Shown here in pieces: positions 22,700 to 35,125 of a stretch of 64,000 nt of DNA. The notes under the pieces are model-generated. The model saw nothing but the letters and a program-made list of their open reading frames with translations, was not told the DNA's origin and did no database searches. The position numbers and the translations under genes were made by a program. The DNA is from Sodiomyces alkalinus F11 (Eukaryota > Ascomycota > Sordariomycetes > Glomerellales > Plectosphaerellaceae), in NCBI RefSeq assembly GCF_003711515.1, contig NW_021167086.1, forward strand, positions 1,774,289-1,838,288. Reading direction: 5' to 3'. Numbering within the stretch: position 1 is the stretch's first letter; each line of letters opens with the position of its first letter.

Positions 22700-24143
22700 G
22701 ATAATAATAATAATAAGCGCGTCGCTACTCCTACGAGTATAACGCGGTCCTCTAAGAGGATTAAGATCGTGGTTACTACGTCGACCTCGTAGTCCGCTAG
22801 GCAGTCTACCACGTAGCTAGCTACGCTAGAGCCTCCTGCCTTAACTACGGCTACGTCGTCGTCGACTACTATACTATCGGTCGTTCCCCGCTAGAAGGTA
22901 GTGGATATCGGTATAGGCGGGGATCTAAGGGCCCCCTATATATGTTATACGGGTAAGTTAGTAACGATTAACTTCAAGCAAAAGGCGCACACTATTAAGG
23001 CCAAGATATACCGTCACGCCGATAACGGTCAGCGTATAAATAAGTGCCACTATTACTCTAAGCATAATAGCCTAAAGTGCTACGTGGCAAGTTATATATC
23101 TTTATCTTCTTTCCTATATCTTTATTATCTTTATAGCCCCTCCTATTATAGACTACTCCGTGGTCCTGTTTTTAATATATATAATAGCTCCCTATTACCG
23201 GTAAGAACGCTACCGAGTATCTATAGAAGGTTTTAGTTATCGCTATTAAGAAAGGTAGTCTAAACGAGAGTCGTTATATAAGTGTTACTAACCGTGTCCC
23301 CTTATTAATCCTATATAGTACCCTTACTAATCCTCTATAGTACTAGGCTATAATAGTTCGATACTAGGTTATCCTTAGAGAGGCTCTGGGTCAGGCGACG
23401 TTAGAGGTTAACCGGTCGTCTACTAAGGAAGCTATAGCTACTCGGCGTTAGGCTAAGGAAGTTACCGACGCCCGCTAGAAAACGGCGGAAGATATCCACG
23501 AGAGGCTCGATAGTATAGAGTCGCTCCTTAAGTAATTCGTCGGGCTATAGTAGCAGCGTTTTACCGTTAAGCAGAAACGCCTCGATATTAAATAATAACG
23601 CCTCGCATTACACGGGCGTGACCTCGTGGCCTAGAAGCGGATAGCTACTGCTTTCGAGTAGATAGCTACTCTTAACCTAGCCCAGGCTTAGGCCCAGGAA
23701 AACCTGCCTATACCCTTAGGGTCTGCCTTAGCCCCCGCGGGGGTTAGCTTTATAGGTAACGATATATTTAGTAATAGCGGTGGCCCCGTATAACCTCAAG
23801 GCTCCGTGCCGTAAGGTCCCCAGGGTCCCCCGGATCCTTACGAAGTGCCCGATAATAACGATATAGTGCCGACCTTATTAGTAAAAAAGGGTAAGGGGAA
23901 GAAGGCTCTAACGCCCTCGACTCCTTTATTAGGGAAGAAAAAGAAGAAGTAGCAGAAGGCGAAGACGCCGCTATCTTTTTATCCTTTAACGCTATCCACG
24001 GGTGGTAGGTAAAAAGAGGTAACGGCTACTACCGCGGGGCAGAGCCAGGTATATATAAAGGATAACGGCGAGGAGGTTAGGCGCGAGCCTACCCCTCTAG
24101 ATAACGAGTTAGTGGGGTTTAAGGACATCCTTTCGGGGGCGTG
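22700..24143 (+). pseudogene. unidentified RIP-damaged ORF, possibly retroelement ORF1/gag
   Basis: The + strand carries a long frame interrupted almost only by TAG and TAA, as expected when RIP destroys Gln and Trp codons. Legible parts include RLDSIESLL (about 23500), a Pro/Gly-rich section (23750-23850), the lysine cluster KKGKGKKALTPS (about 23885) and TPLLGKKKKK (about 23925), and an acidic end reading NELVGFKDILSGA. The helical first part and basic middle resemble nucleic-acid-binding ORF1 or gag proteins. I recognise no domain and see no zinc knuckle. A host gene captured by a repeat is possible. Confidence 0.35.
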
Positions 24144-24778
24144 ATAGGTATATATAGAGGAAACGGTTATTTCTTTTTTCAGGTTTTTTACTAGCCTTCG
24201 GGTTAGGTTTTTCCTTTTTTTTATTTAACCAGCTTTAGGGTATTCCCATCGCAACCCTAACAGTCCCAACTATACTTCTATTATAATATAATCGTGTCTC
24301 TATTATAACGGTTAATTAAGGGAATAGTAGAGGAAAATAGACTTTGAGGGCGATAAGTTATCATACTAAAGGAATAAGAACGGGGTTAAGGGCGTCATGC
24401 CCGAAAAGGAATAGAGGTCGGAAGCAGAACGCTTGAAAAATGGAGAATAGAGGTTAAGAGCAGAACGCTCTAAAGGAAGAAAACAGGAGGCGAGGTAATA
24501 GTGCCTATATAGTCCCCGTCTAGGTTAAGGGGGGGTCCCTGCCTAAGAATTTATCTCCACGTCCTACTAAAGGGTTTTTCTAGGTTAATATAGCCGATAC
24601 GTGGGCCCTTATCCTATTAGGTCCCCTATAGGAATAGTATAGGAATCTATTATATTCCTAGTAAGTCTCGTTATCCGTAAGGAGGAGAAAGAATAGAGTA
24701 ACGCCCTACGTCGTGTCTATAAGGTCTCTTATAGGAATAGTGTATAAACCTGTTTAGTTCCCCGAGACGGAGAGCCTC
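24144..24778. other. mixed, partly unmutated DNA
   Basis: Includes a short stretch with intact CpA (about 24240-24290, CCCATCGCAACCCTAACAG), which stands out from the RIP background. The right part is probably the 3' region of the minus-strand chromodomain element. No gene recognised. Confidence 0.35.
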
Positions 24779-25210
24779 GACCTAAAATAATTATTAACGA
24801 GTTCGTCGGGTATATTCCGCTTCGGCTCCTAGGTATTCTCCTCGTCGCTATAGCCGACCTATTTAATCAGGTACTAGCGCCGTTTACCCTAATATTGGTA
24901 GTCTAGGATAGCTTCGACCTCGTACTTATCCGAATCCGGTTTAATATCGACTATAGGTGGTTCCGGCTATAATCCATCACGGGACCTCTATAGCTCTAGT
25001 AGGGAGACGGGGAAGCCGTTATAAATCCTTATACCTTTAGGCAGTACTAACTAGTAAGCTAGGCTATATATTCCGATAACCTTAGTTACCCTATACGGAC
25101 TAATAAACTTATCCCTAATAAAGAAGAACGCCCTATTCTACTAGGGCCCCCTATAAGAGGTAGCCTTTAAAGAGCTAGAGTAGAGGTTCTAGGAAAAGCC
25201 TTACCTATAA
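24779..25210 (-). pseudogene. chromovirus (Ty3/Gypsy) integrase C-terminus with chromodomain
   Basis: On the minus strand 24779-24930 reads as a chromodomain: DKYEVEAILDY, then YLIK-stop-VGYSDEENT, then EPKRNIPDELVNNYFR. Three conserved Trp codons and one Gln codon are now TAG, the classical RIP result. In chromoviruses this module ends the integrase and directs insertion to particular chromatin marks. The flank 24930-25210 presumably holds the remaining integrase C-terminus, but I could not read a catalytic core. No intact product. Confidence 0.72.
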
Positions 25211-25249
25211 TAATAATAACCCGGAAGGAAGACTTAGTTAGAAACGGAT

Positions 25250-25985
25250 TACTTAGGGTTCGCGCTAGGTAGCGTATTCTTATAGGAGGATAAATAGGAA
25301 TATAGTTACGTTATCGTATACTATTTACGCCGACTTAACTCCACCGAGTATAATTACCCAATTTATAATAAAGAGATACTAGCGATTATAGATTATTTAT
25401 AGGTTTAGAAAGCCGAGCCTATAGGTACTAGCCGGTTTTAGATTTACTCTAACTATAAAACGCTCGAATACTTTATAACTAAAAGGGCTCTAACTAAGCG
25501 CTAAAGTCGCTAAGTAGCTAAGCTCGTCTAGTACGATTTCGTGTTAGAGTACCGGTAAAAGGCTAATAACGTTATAGCCGACACGCTCTTACGTTAAGAG
25601 TAGGATATACCTAAGGATTCTTCTAATATCTAAGAGCAAAGGAGGTATATCTAGATAATACCCGATATAACTATCTCCCCTTAGGTATACCTAGTAAGAG
25701 TCATATCACCGGAGCTAATTATAGTCTTCGAAGTAGACCCCGACCTATAACAATTATAGGATAAAGCCAGGGCTATTAATAAGTGTTATTAAGATGTCCT
25801 TACTATAATAATAGTAGGAGAGCGGAGCTTTCCCCTTAAGCTAGAGCTTAAAATATATATCGCTAAGTATAGAATCGAGTAAAGACGGCTAATATTTTAT
25901 AACCGCTTATAGGTATTAGGGGATAGCGGAGATAGGGTAAGCTACTCGTTATATAGCCGCCTTATATAAGCGATCCATGACTTAG
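25250..25985 (+). pseudogene. Ty3/Gypsy RNase H relic
   Basis: The + strand gives RRLNSTEYNYPIYNKEILA from about 25330, then KTLEY and a section of the form NNVIADTL, the usual Gypsy RNase H pattern in the order expected. The following ~350 bp are probably the linker to integrase. Stops replace Trp and Gln codons. It runs opposite to the chromodomain relic next to it, so the two come from different insertions. Confidence 0.7.
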
Positions 25986-25989
25986 TAGT

Positions 25990-26777
25990 CGGCGGTTAAT
26001 TACTTATATATATATATAGATTAATACTATATTATATAGTTAACCCCACGCCACCACGCTACCGCGACGCCACCGCGAGATACTTATAGTAAAATTATAA
26101 TAGGAATACGATAAGAAAACTAAAGGAGTTTACTAGTTAGTATAAGCCGTAATATTAAACCTACGGGACTATAAGCGGGAATAGATTAAGAGGAAAACCT
26201 ATAATAAACTCGTTAGCATTATAGGAAGAAAAGGGAGGTTTAAGGTATAAAGGCCTCGGGGGATATTAACTATCTAATTCTTATAATAGGGTAAGGCTTT
26301 TCCTTACCTACTACCGGATATAGCAGGAACCCACCTAAGGGATATAGGAGGCGACTGCCTCCTTATTCTCTTTATTAACCGAATAGAAGTAATAAAAGGT
26401 ATAATCCTCGAGGGATATAGGGAGACTAAGGCTAAAAAGCTATAGCCGCCGTATAGCGGAAACGCGGTAACGCCCCCTCGGCCCCCGCTTTACCGCTAGA
26501 GATTAGCCTAGGCTAACTTACCTAACCACTAGCCTACTATACTTCCCCTTAGCAACTAGCCTAAAGGTAAGATCCAGATATATAATAGAGAAGAACCGGG
26601 GCTATATCGGCCTTATAGCGGCACTTCTCTACCTAAAGAAGTGTATAGAGTTTTCCCCGGGTTTTACCCGGGTTTTCCCCTCTATAGCCACCTAAGAAGG
26701 ACCGTATAGCCTAGGAAGACTCCTATAGATTAGTTAGGATAGCGGAGTAAGATCGATAATAATAATAATAATAATAC
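25990..26777 (+). mobile_element. LINE family A, 3' UTR and TAA tail only
   Basis: Matches 40.66-41.45 kb of the full-length copy, including the conserved TAACCC..CCACCACGCTACCGCG block and the GGTTTT/CCCCGG section. It ends in (TAA)n at about 26756-26777. A 5'-truncated insertion between two Gypsy relics. Confidence 0.75.
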
Positions 26778-26799
26778 CGATAGTAGCGGCGTAATCTAT

Positions 26800-29700
26800 A
26801 AGAATAATAATCGGATTACGATAAACGGACTAAATAATAATTCGGGTTTTATAAACGGCTTATACTAGGCAGGCGACCTTTAGTTTAGTCGGCTAGTACT
26901 TCTACTTAGTAGTGTTAAGACCTTTACTAATATAAAGTACCGGGCGAATAAGAGTCTTACTAATAGTACCCTTAGCTAGCTATTTAGCTTTATCGATAAG
27001 CTAGAATAGTATAGCTAAGAACCCGTGCTCCTTAAAGGTGTTTAGCTGGATAAAGAGAATCTTCCCTGGATTATAGTAGAAAAGGCAGATATTAAAGGTA
27101 TAAGCGTCTATAACGTCCTTAAATAACACTAATTCTTCGACTATAAGTTCGAATACCGTACGCTTAGTATAGGCCTTACGCGTTTACCCCTTATTCTTAC
27201 CGAGCTAATAAGCTTTAGCGAGTAGAGTAGTCTTTTATTACTAGAGGGAGGCGATTCGGTAGGCGAACCTCGGGATAAAGTACCGTAACTATCCGGTTAT
27301 ACTAATCTATTACTCGAGCGATTAAAGCGATATTAGTAGGCGGATCTTTTATAGGGCGTTAGTATATTCCTTTAATTACAAAGGCCTAAAGCGTCGACCT
27401 CGAATCCTAAAAGTTATACTAATAGGTAACCGATAAAGGATTTACCCGGGGAGATAAAGATCCGTTTTTAGCTAAATAGCGATAGGACGGTTTTTAGATA
27501 CTAGGTATATTCCTCCTTAGTATTAGAGGCTATAACGGTATCGTTAATACAAGCGGCGGCGAACTTCTTATACAGCCGGAGTAGCTTATCTATATAGTAT
27601 TAGATATAGGCCGGCGAATTACAGAAGCCTATAAGAGCGACCTGTAAATATTCCTATCCCCGATATAAAATAATAGTAAACCTTTTACGGTACGGCTTAT
27701 ATACCGGGAATTAGTAGAAGAAGGCTTAGGCGTTGATAACGGAGATAAACTTCTTCCCCCGGAGGCGGTGGATTACCTTATCTTATAACAGTACCGGGTA
27801 CGTGTTAGGAATAATAACTTTATTTAGGGTATAAAGGTTAACTATTATCCGACCTTTACGTTTCCTGTTTACGGTTCGCTATACGATAAATACTAAGGCT
27901 CCGAATAGTATAGATTATATCGGCTACTCTATTTATCCTTACTTATAAAGTTCGTTAAGGGTCTTATCTAAGAACTTTTAGTCGTCACGACTAAGGGGGT
28001 ATAGCTTCTAGCTAATCTTCTAATTATACTATTCGTTAACTAAAAGGACCTTTATATATTCTTCGGGAGGTATATCGACAACGCCTTAATTAGTCTAAAC
28101 CTTCGGATACTTCTTAACGATCCTGCTAAACCGGCGTATAAAATACTGGCTATATTAGTAGATTATTACTCCCTCTTTAATAATCTCCGTAAAGGCGTCT
28201 AGGCTTTTAGCGATACCTAGCTTACCTTCGGGCGTAATATACCCACGGGAGATATCCCCTTCGCTCTTAGTAGCCGGTTCCTCCTTTATACGCTTAAGCA
28301 GGATATCTTAAGCGTTATTATAGTCGGTATACGAATAGCTATCCGCGTAGAATAGCTGTATATAGCCTAGCTTAGTGCCTTATACGATAACTAATGGTCG
28401 GTCGTTAGTATTAAATATAAGTACTATAGCTTAGTCGTTAAGAATATAGTTCGGGGAGCCTTCCATATCCGGGAAAGACTCTAAGGAGTTAAGGCTAATA
28501 TCGGGTTTATTAATTGGTATAAACCTATACGCTTATAGCGGAATAACTAAGCGTTTAGCGGCCTTAAGTTTTCACTGGATTAGGGAATATTTAGCGAATA
28601 CCCTTATAGGGACTGTAAGGTCTTAGTAAGCGCTAATACGAATAGCTTCCTACGTGTTAAGGATATCTAGGCTATTAGGATAGTTAAACTTCTTTCCTAG
28701 GAGAAGACCGGCGTTAAGCTTAGATATAACCTAAGCCCCGATATATAGGCGGCTAATCTTCGTTTTCTTACTTACCGTGCCTTAAACTAGCACGGTAAAG
28801 GTAGCCTATCCTAGGGTCTTTATCGATCCTATACCCTATAATACGGCGTATTTAGTACAATCGATATACTTATCGGGAAATCGACTAAGGAGTTACCAGC
28901 TTATTATATAGCGGGAGGCTCCTAAGTCGATATAAATATCGAATAGCGCGCCTATAAAGGAATTATAGGCTTAGATCCGGGCGTATATATACCCATAGGG
29001 ACTATTAAAGGGAATACTGACTTTCTAAATAGCGCCATTAATTAGCGGCGAGTCCTATCCGTGCTACCTCTTTAATTAGTACGGCTAAAAGTAGGTCTTC
29101 TTATATCGGATAGTCTCTGGATTTAATCTTATAGGTTAGTAGTATTTACTATACTCTTAGCGTACCTAGTAGAGATCGGTATACTTAGGTATAAATCCGG
29201 GTCTATTAGCGATCTAGTATAGTTAATCGCCCCGCTTATTTTCCGCGCTATCCTTATCCTCGGACTCCGTAAAACCCTTAGAGTCTACCTCGGTATAGTA
29301 GTACTTATTTTCGGGCTTTATATTAGTATTATCTCTGGATATAGGTTTAGTAGTAGTCTTTTTAGTGGAGGCGTTAACCTAGTCTCGGGGTCGGTCCCGG
29401 TAATAGTCCCTATACTAGCATTAGACTACTTATTAGCGTTATTAGTTAGAAGTCGATAACCCTTATTATTAGTAAAGCGATTAGAGTTTAGTGCTAGTAG
29501 CGCGCGATTTTCGCTCTAGCGGCGGAACTAACTTAGTCCCGGAGAGTAACGGTTAGGCTAAGGCGTACGGCGATACTCGGGTATCGGGCTAAAGCGTTAG
29601 TTATAATACCGCGGAGTAGGCCACTAAACTACTATAACCGGTAGTAAAGCGCTATATATTCCGCGGTTAGTCTTAGTAAGGTTATAGCGGTTAATAAGCT

Positions 29701-31650
29701 AGCGCTAGATTCCCTGTATATAGTTCCGATACTATCCGGGTATTAGACTAGCTAGGTTATCTATAAAGTTAGCCTATTTAGTATCGGGTCCTAGGCGGAT
29801 TACTATCGCGGCTAGATTCGTATCTAGCTTATCCTAGACGATAAATAGGTACTTCCCCTTAGATTTATCGGCTGCCTTCGCTAGTTAGACTACTCTATTA
29901 GCGAATACGCGGAGGTCACGGCGGTTAAAGATATCTTCTATGGTATACCTTTCTCGGCATAGCTTATATTCGGCTTCTTCTTGCGGGAGTTAGAACCGTC
30001 TTTTAAGGATATCCTTCTAGTCCTTTAGAGTGGCTTATTAGTTATAGAATATACGGTTACCGTTATCTAGACTTATAAAATATTTAGAGGCTTTGCCTAA
30101 AAATACCGCGCGGAAGGCCTTATAATACCCGGCGCTTAGGCCGGTATACTACTCTATAGCGTCCGTAAAGCAGATTATATCAAGGAAAATAAGCTTAGTC
30201 CTTTCGGTACAGATATCTTAGCTTACGGTAAAGTATATCAGCGGGTTAAAATATCTAAGATTATCCGCCTTAAAGCGGTATTAGTGCTATTACAGCTACG
30301 ATCTACGCTAAAGCTCCTAATAATAGCTAGTAAGTCGGACTAGCGTATACACGTTTAGTCTCCGCCCGTAAAAGGCGGCTAAGTAAGCGCCGGAGGAGGA
30401 GGGGGAGGTATCTTATCCGGCGGTTTAGTACTTAGGCGGATATTTTAATAGCTAGGTCCGGGCGCGCCCGTGCTAGATACTATGCTTTCGGAGTTGACCG
30501 GGTAATCGGCCGAGAAGGCCCGGCTAAGGGTATCGGATATTTAGTATTCTATAGTGTTCGAATAGTAGGTAATACTCTTAGCAGGAGATATATAGGATAT
30601 AGGCAATTAGTATAAGGAGGATTTACTTAAGGAGTATATTAATTCCTCCTCCTTAATTATAGGTTCCTTATCCATTATCTTTATAGTAGGACGGATTAGG
30701 AGTATAATAGGCTTCGTCGTAGTAAATAACGATTTCCTAGCTCTCCCGTTATCTTAAGACGACACCGACTACTTAGCTTATATATCCTAAGCCCTATTTT
30801 AATAAACTAGGCAGAGCTAGACCTATCGGAGTTAGTACTAGCGGAGTTAGTATTAGCGAGGCTAGTATTAGTAAGGCTAGTACTAGTAAAACTCCCTCCG
30901 ATATAGCCGATTAGGTTAGCCTCGAGGTTTAGCTCGCCCGTATAGGGAGCAGGACTAACAGTAAATAGTCGTATAGGTTATTTTCCCTTAGTATCGCGGG
31001 GTTCTCCTATACCCGCTAGGATCTCCCTATAAACGGGTTTTTTATTAAGCTATTTTTCGAAGGCGTCTACGAAGTTTTCCGGTCTTCGGATCTATTTTTT
31101 TAGGTAGGATATATCGGACACGGACTCTAATCGCGACATTTTTTCTTTTAAGGTTAGGCCGTTTACGCCGGCTATCCTTAGGGCGTATACGGCCCTCCTA
31201 GCTATATTAAGTAGAGCTATATCTTCGGGCGTAAAGGAGATTAGCTATAAGGCCCGGGAAATAATCTAAGAACTTAATAAGATTTTTCGCGCTTTTAGCG
31301 CTTCGCAGATAAGGATAGTTATTAAGGAGGTTTATATCGGTTATAATAGCGGAGCTTTAGATTCCACGGTAGACTTTCCGTTTAGTAGAGTTAGTATAGT
31401 CGCTAAACCTGTGTACGAATAGCAGGCCGTGGTTCTTATATACTCTACGCCTTAGTCTAGCGAAGGAGAGGCGTTTTCGCCCGGCGTGCTAGCGGTTATA
31501 TAGTTCTGTTAGTATACTACGTATCTATATAATCGTAGGATACGTCGCTTCGTATCGAGTAGCGGTATGCGAACCTCGGTTAAAAGCTTAGTTATTATTA
31601 TTTAATATACCCTATCTAGGTATATCTCTGGCTAGCTAGTACTATCGGAC
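26800..31650 (-). pseudogene. Ty3/Gypsy relic: gag, protease, RT and RNase H
   Basis: On the minus strand an aspartic-protease motif D-L-G-A-S lies at 28914-28928 (FDIYIDLGASRYIISW context). About 1.3 kb downstream is a reverse transcriptase whose active-site box reads C-I-N-D (27540-27551) within AACINDTVIASNTKEE, the first catalytic Asp changed to Asn. RNase H would follow at 26.8-27.3 kb, and the upstream 29.0-31.6 kb should be gag. Length and order fit a Gypsy gag-pol. The integrase end is missing where a LINE tail has been inserted at 26.0-26.8 kb. Many TAG stops. I could not identify LTRs. Confidence 0.75.
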
Positions 31651-31999
31651 CTAGGGCTTTTAGGGTTCGGTATAGCGACCTTTAGGTATAGATAATAGGG
31701 TATAATAAAGATATCTTCTACTAAACTAAGGGGGAACCGCGCTAAGGGTATATCCCTCGGCCGGTCCGGTCTAACTATAACCCGAGTATCTATACTACGC
31801 TATCCCCGTGCGTAGTCCGGGCGCTATACGTTCCCTATCCGTACGGATAGTACCGGAGCTATACGTCCTCTATCCGCGCGGATAGCGCCCGCGCTATCCG
31901 TTCTATAGCTAAGCGGATAGTGCTTACGCCATCCTCGCTAGAGACGTATTAATTAGGATCGCTAGCCTCAATAAGGACTACTCTATAGTATAGTTGATA
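31651..31999. other. spacer with palindrome cluster
   Basis: Non-coding DNA between the Gypsy gag and the LINE fragment to the right. The only structure seen is the palindrome cluster listed separately. Confidence 0.5.
31835..31920. repeat. cluster of CTATCCG/CGGATAG palindromes
   Basis: Two perfect 16-bp palindromes, CTATCCGTACGGATAG (31835-31850) and CTATCCGCGCGGATAG (31870-31885), are followed by a third pair of the same arms (31894-31900 and 31914-31920) around a 13-nt loop. Spacing between the centres is about 35 and 30 bp. Confidence 0.9.
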
Positions 32000-33185
32000 G
32001 CACCTATTACTCGCGGCAACGCCCGGAAAACTAAGGCACCTATATAGAAGTTACGGATACTACGGACTAAGGAGCTCGTATATACTAACCCACTAAGGCA
32101 CCCCCTAATACCGCCCCGATTTACCGGGAGACGATACTAGGATAAGGTACTATTTAATAGCCGATCTAAGGAAAAAGCAGCGACGGCGTTTACGGCTTAG
32201 ACACGAATTCTCTTACTAAACTATACCTTAGTATATTCCGATAGGTTATAGAAGGGCTAGGATACGACCTAGGCCTACTCTATTTAGCGCGACGGTAAAA
32301 AGATTAACTCCGGTTATAGATACCTCCGCTAGGCGATAGTGATTAATAAGGAAATAACGGGTACGACTAAAGGCCTAGTAATAGCTTTACGCCTCCCTAA
32401 CACAAGCGATATAACGTGTTATATCGATACTTAAGCTATCCTTTAGGGGCTAGCGGGGACCGCCCCGCGCTTATTAAAGCATAAATTCCTACGGTTATAG
32501 CGCCTCGCGGCTATTAACTTAACCGAAGTCCGCTAAAGCCCGGGGTATATAGGGATACCGAGCAATAAGAGACCGGATAAGCTATATACTATAGAAAGTA
32601 TATAGGTGATACTACCGGAGAATAAAAGGCTAACCTAGGCCGGAGTAAAGGTAATCGCTATAAAACACTACCGGTTAAGGCTTCGTAAATAGCACGTAAA
32701 GAACCGCCCCCGCGGATACGATACGCCGCTCTAGGCGAGGCTCGGGTTTAGCAGGCGCGAGCCTACGGAACTAAGCCTCCTATACAGGATTATAATACGC
32801 CTCCTATAAGCACGAACTATATATAAAGACTTCGATAACTATTATTAGCGATTCTACTATAACGACTACGTAGCCGACTATAGCTACGGATATAAGAAGA
32901 TACGAGAGCACTTCGCTTACTACCGTAAGGTTAGGAGCTCCTATATATAGCCACCCTAACTATAGCACTATACTAAAAACGGGTAAAGGACCCGTCGCTA
33001 CGACCTATAGCAGACCCTTACGGAGATCCTTACGAACAGGGCGGTATTCGCCGCCCTTAACAATATAACAGGCTTCCTTAACAGGATCTGCCTATTACCC
33101 TCCAGGGGGAGGGGCGCTATCTAGCGCCGGGAATTAGCCCGGTATTAGATAGAGTAAGAAGATTAGTATAAAGGCCCCCGAGGGC
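32000..33185 (+). pseudogene. LINE family E: ORF2 C-terminus with RNase H and zinc-finger-like end
   Basis: The + strand reads as the end of a Tad-like LINE ORF2. The RNase H core includes TCYIDTQAIL (about 32418) and a PGYIGIPSNKRPDKL-type end (about 32540-32590). Further on, YSYGYKKIREHFAYYRK at about 32880-32935 is what a C-x-C-G...H...C zinc-binding end becomes when Cys codons (TGC) turn into TAC. The tail continues to about 33185. Endonuclease and RT are absent, so the copy is truncated. Confidence 0.7.
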
Positions 33186-33455
33186 ATATAGCGCGACGTA
33201 AGGCCTCTTTAGTATTTCGTTATTTTATTTAGTTACTATTTTACTCTTATACACTATCTTAGATAGCATAGTGCGGTTGTTATTGTATTTAGTAGAGAAA
33301 GGTTATAGAGTTAAGCGCTTAACACTATATAGTCTAGGTATATATACATAGAAACCGCACCGCCTAATACTCTAATAGGGGGCGCGGTACTAGTATTCAC
33401 TGGAGACTACTAAGGCGTTAAATAGATACATATATATATACATTTATACCTGCAT
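33186..33455. other. spacer before the Helitron relic
   Basis: RIP-mutated DNA with no clear coding content. The Rep/HUH endonuclease half expected upstream of a Helitron helicase is not seen here. Confidence 0.4.
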
Positions 33456-34796
33456 TATAGTTAAGCTTTTACACGATAACCGTTACTAGGTTGCTTATCT
33501 TAAGGAGGCCGTTATTTAGAAGACGGGGCGTGCGTTACGGGACCTATTTATTATCGCTTTAATCCATAGAGATATTTCCGGCTTAGTATCAATTTAGCAG
33601 AGGTTGACGGAGTCTATATATAATAACCTACCTTATACGTTATAGCGCTAGTACTTCCGATATTCTGCTAATCTAAAACGCCCGTATATCGATTACGGTC
33701 TTTATCTTATATACTCGGGGCTCCTTAAGGTAAGTAGAACTATTACGGAGTTTAGACTGCCCGCGCCTTTACACGACTAACGCCGTAAGACTAGTAACAT
33801 ATTATTAATAACAGAGACTTACGATTATAATACCTAGGCTACAGTATACGAAGATATCTACTACGGGTTTAACTAAAACTAGGCTATGGTATTTAGCTAG
33901 ATAATAAGTACTATTAAATCTTATAGCCGTGGGGCCCGTTTATTTCTACAGGGCCCCGGCGGTATAGGGCAAACGTTTGTATACCGCGGCCTCTACGCGT
34001 ATTTCCGGTCGCGTGGGCAGATTATACTCTACGTGGCATTATCTAGCATCGCGACCATTCTTCTTAAGGGTGGCTATATAGCCTATTCACGGTTTAAGAT
34101 CCCTTTATAGATTAATAACGTCTTAGCCTATAATATACTAAAGAATTCGGACCTTATAGTGTTACTACGGGAGACGGTTCTTATTATCTAAGACAAGGCT
34201 CCTATATAGCATAAGTTCCATTTCGAGGCCGTTAATCGTATATTACGGGATATACTAACCTATAACGATTATCTCTTCGGCGGTATTCCGGTTATCTTCG
34301 GGGGCGATTTTGCCTAGATCGTATCCGTTATTCGTAATAATAGTCGGGCGTAGATTATAAACACTTACTTCTAACGGTCCTCTATCTAGCCGTACCTTAG
34401 TATTCTTTACCTAACGGAAACTATACGGGTTACTGCTACTAATCCTAATAATCGGGCGTTTATTTAGTAGTTACGGGACCTCTCCTATAATACCGGTCTT
34501 TACGGATTAATCGACCTTTTCCTTACTATCACGGCTATTTATGATATTATCCACCTATACCGGCGTATTTACCCGACTAACTTATTATAGTAGGTACTAT
34601 TAGACTATACTATCTTTATTAACCGCGTTAATCTAATAACTTATAATACTACTATTATAACTATTAATAGGTAAATACTCGGGCGACTACCTAGCCGCTT
34701 ATAGATTTACTTAGCCGAGAATTTAATCCCTAATTATATAAAGAATACTGATAGCCCTACGCCGGAACTAGTACCGGCGTTTTTAATATAGTTAGA
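33456..34796 (+). pseudogene. Helitron helicase (PIF1-like), N-terminal and central part
   Basis: The + strand encodes a PIF1-type helicase typical of Helitrons. A lead-in GRALRDLFIIALIHRDISG is followed by a Walker A region LQGPGGIGQTFVYRG (about 33948-33992), where the usual Lys is Gln. Next come VASSSIATILLKGGYTAYSRFKIPL and a Walker B-like VLIIWDKAP region (about 34170-34200, with the Trp now a stop). The next motif is GGIPVIFGGDFAQIVSVIRNNS (about 34290-34345). The protein breaks off at 34796, where a family A LINE is inserted, and resumes at 41448. The Rep domain is not present upstream. Non-functional. Confidence 0.85.
34785..34796 (+). repeat. target-site duplication, left copy
   Basis: AATATAGTTAGA, repeated exactly at 41448-41459 on the other side of the full-length LINE. 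The first three bases could also belong to the (TAA)n tail on the right side, so 9-12 bp are certain. Confidence 0.85.
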
Positions 34797-35125
34797 TGAG
34801 AACCATAGAGCCTAATATTAATCGACACGCCTATTAACCACGGGCGCGTAATAAGAGCAAAATCGATAAAACTATTAGGATAGAGATTATAATTACTACC
34901 TCCCTCCCGGGATACTATCGTAGCGGTACCGTAATACTAGCGCTACGGTATAGCGGGAAGAGTCGTGGGATAGCGTCGCCCCGACCTTAACTATATAGAA
35001 CTCGTAACGGACCCACTTTTCGTAATATAAGCGCTCCCCCCCCCCGCCTATAGCAAAATATAGCGCGGAACCGATATAAGACTAAAAGGGGACTACCGCG
35101 CCCCCCGGAACTAAGAGTAACTAAG

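Noticed and set aside
22901..23236. 111-aa ORF starting MDIGIGGDL
   Set aside because: Chance open stretch of a longer RIP-damaged frame, with a Tyr/Ser-rich composition produced by TpA enrichment; not an independent gene.
31835..31920. Palindromes as a CRISPR array
   Set aside because: Only three units, no constant repeat/spacer layout, eukaryotic transposon context.
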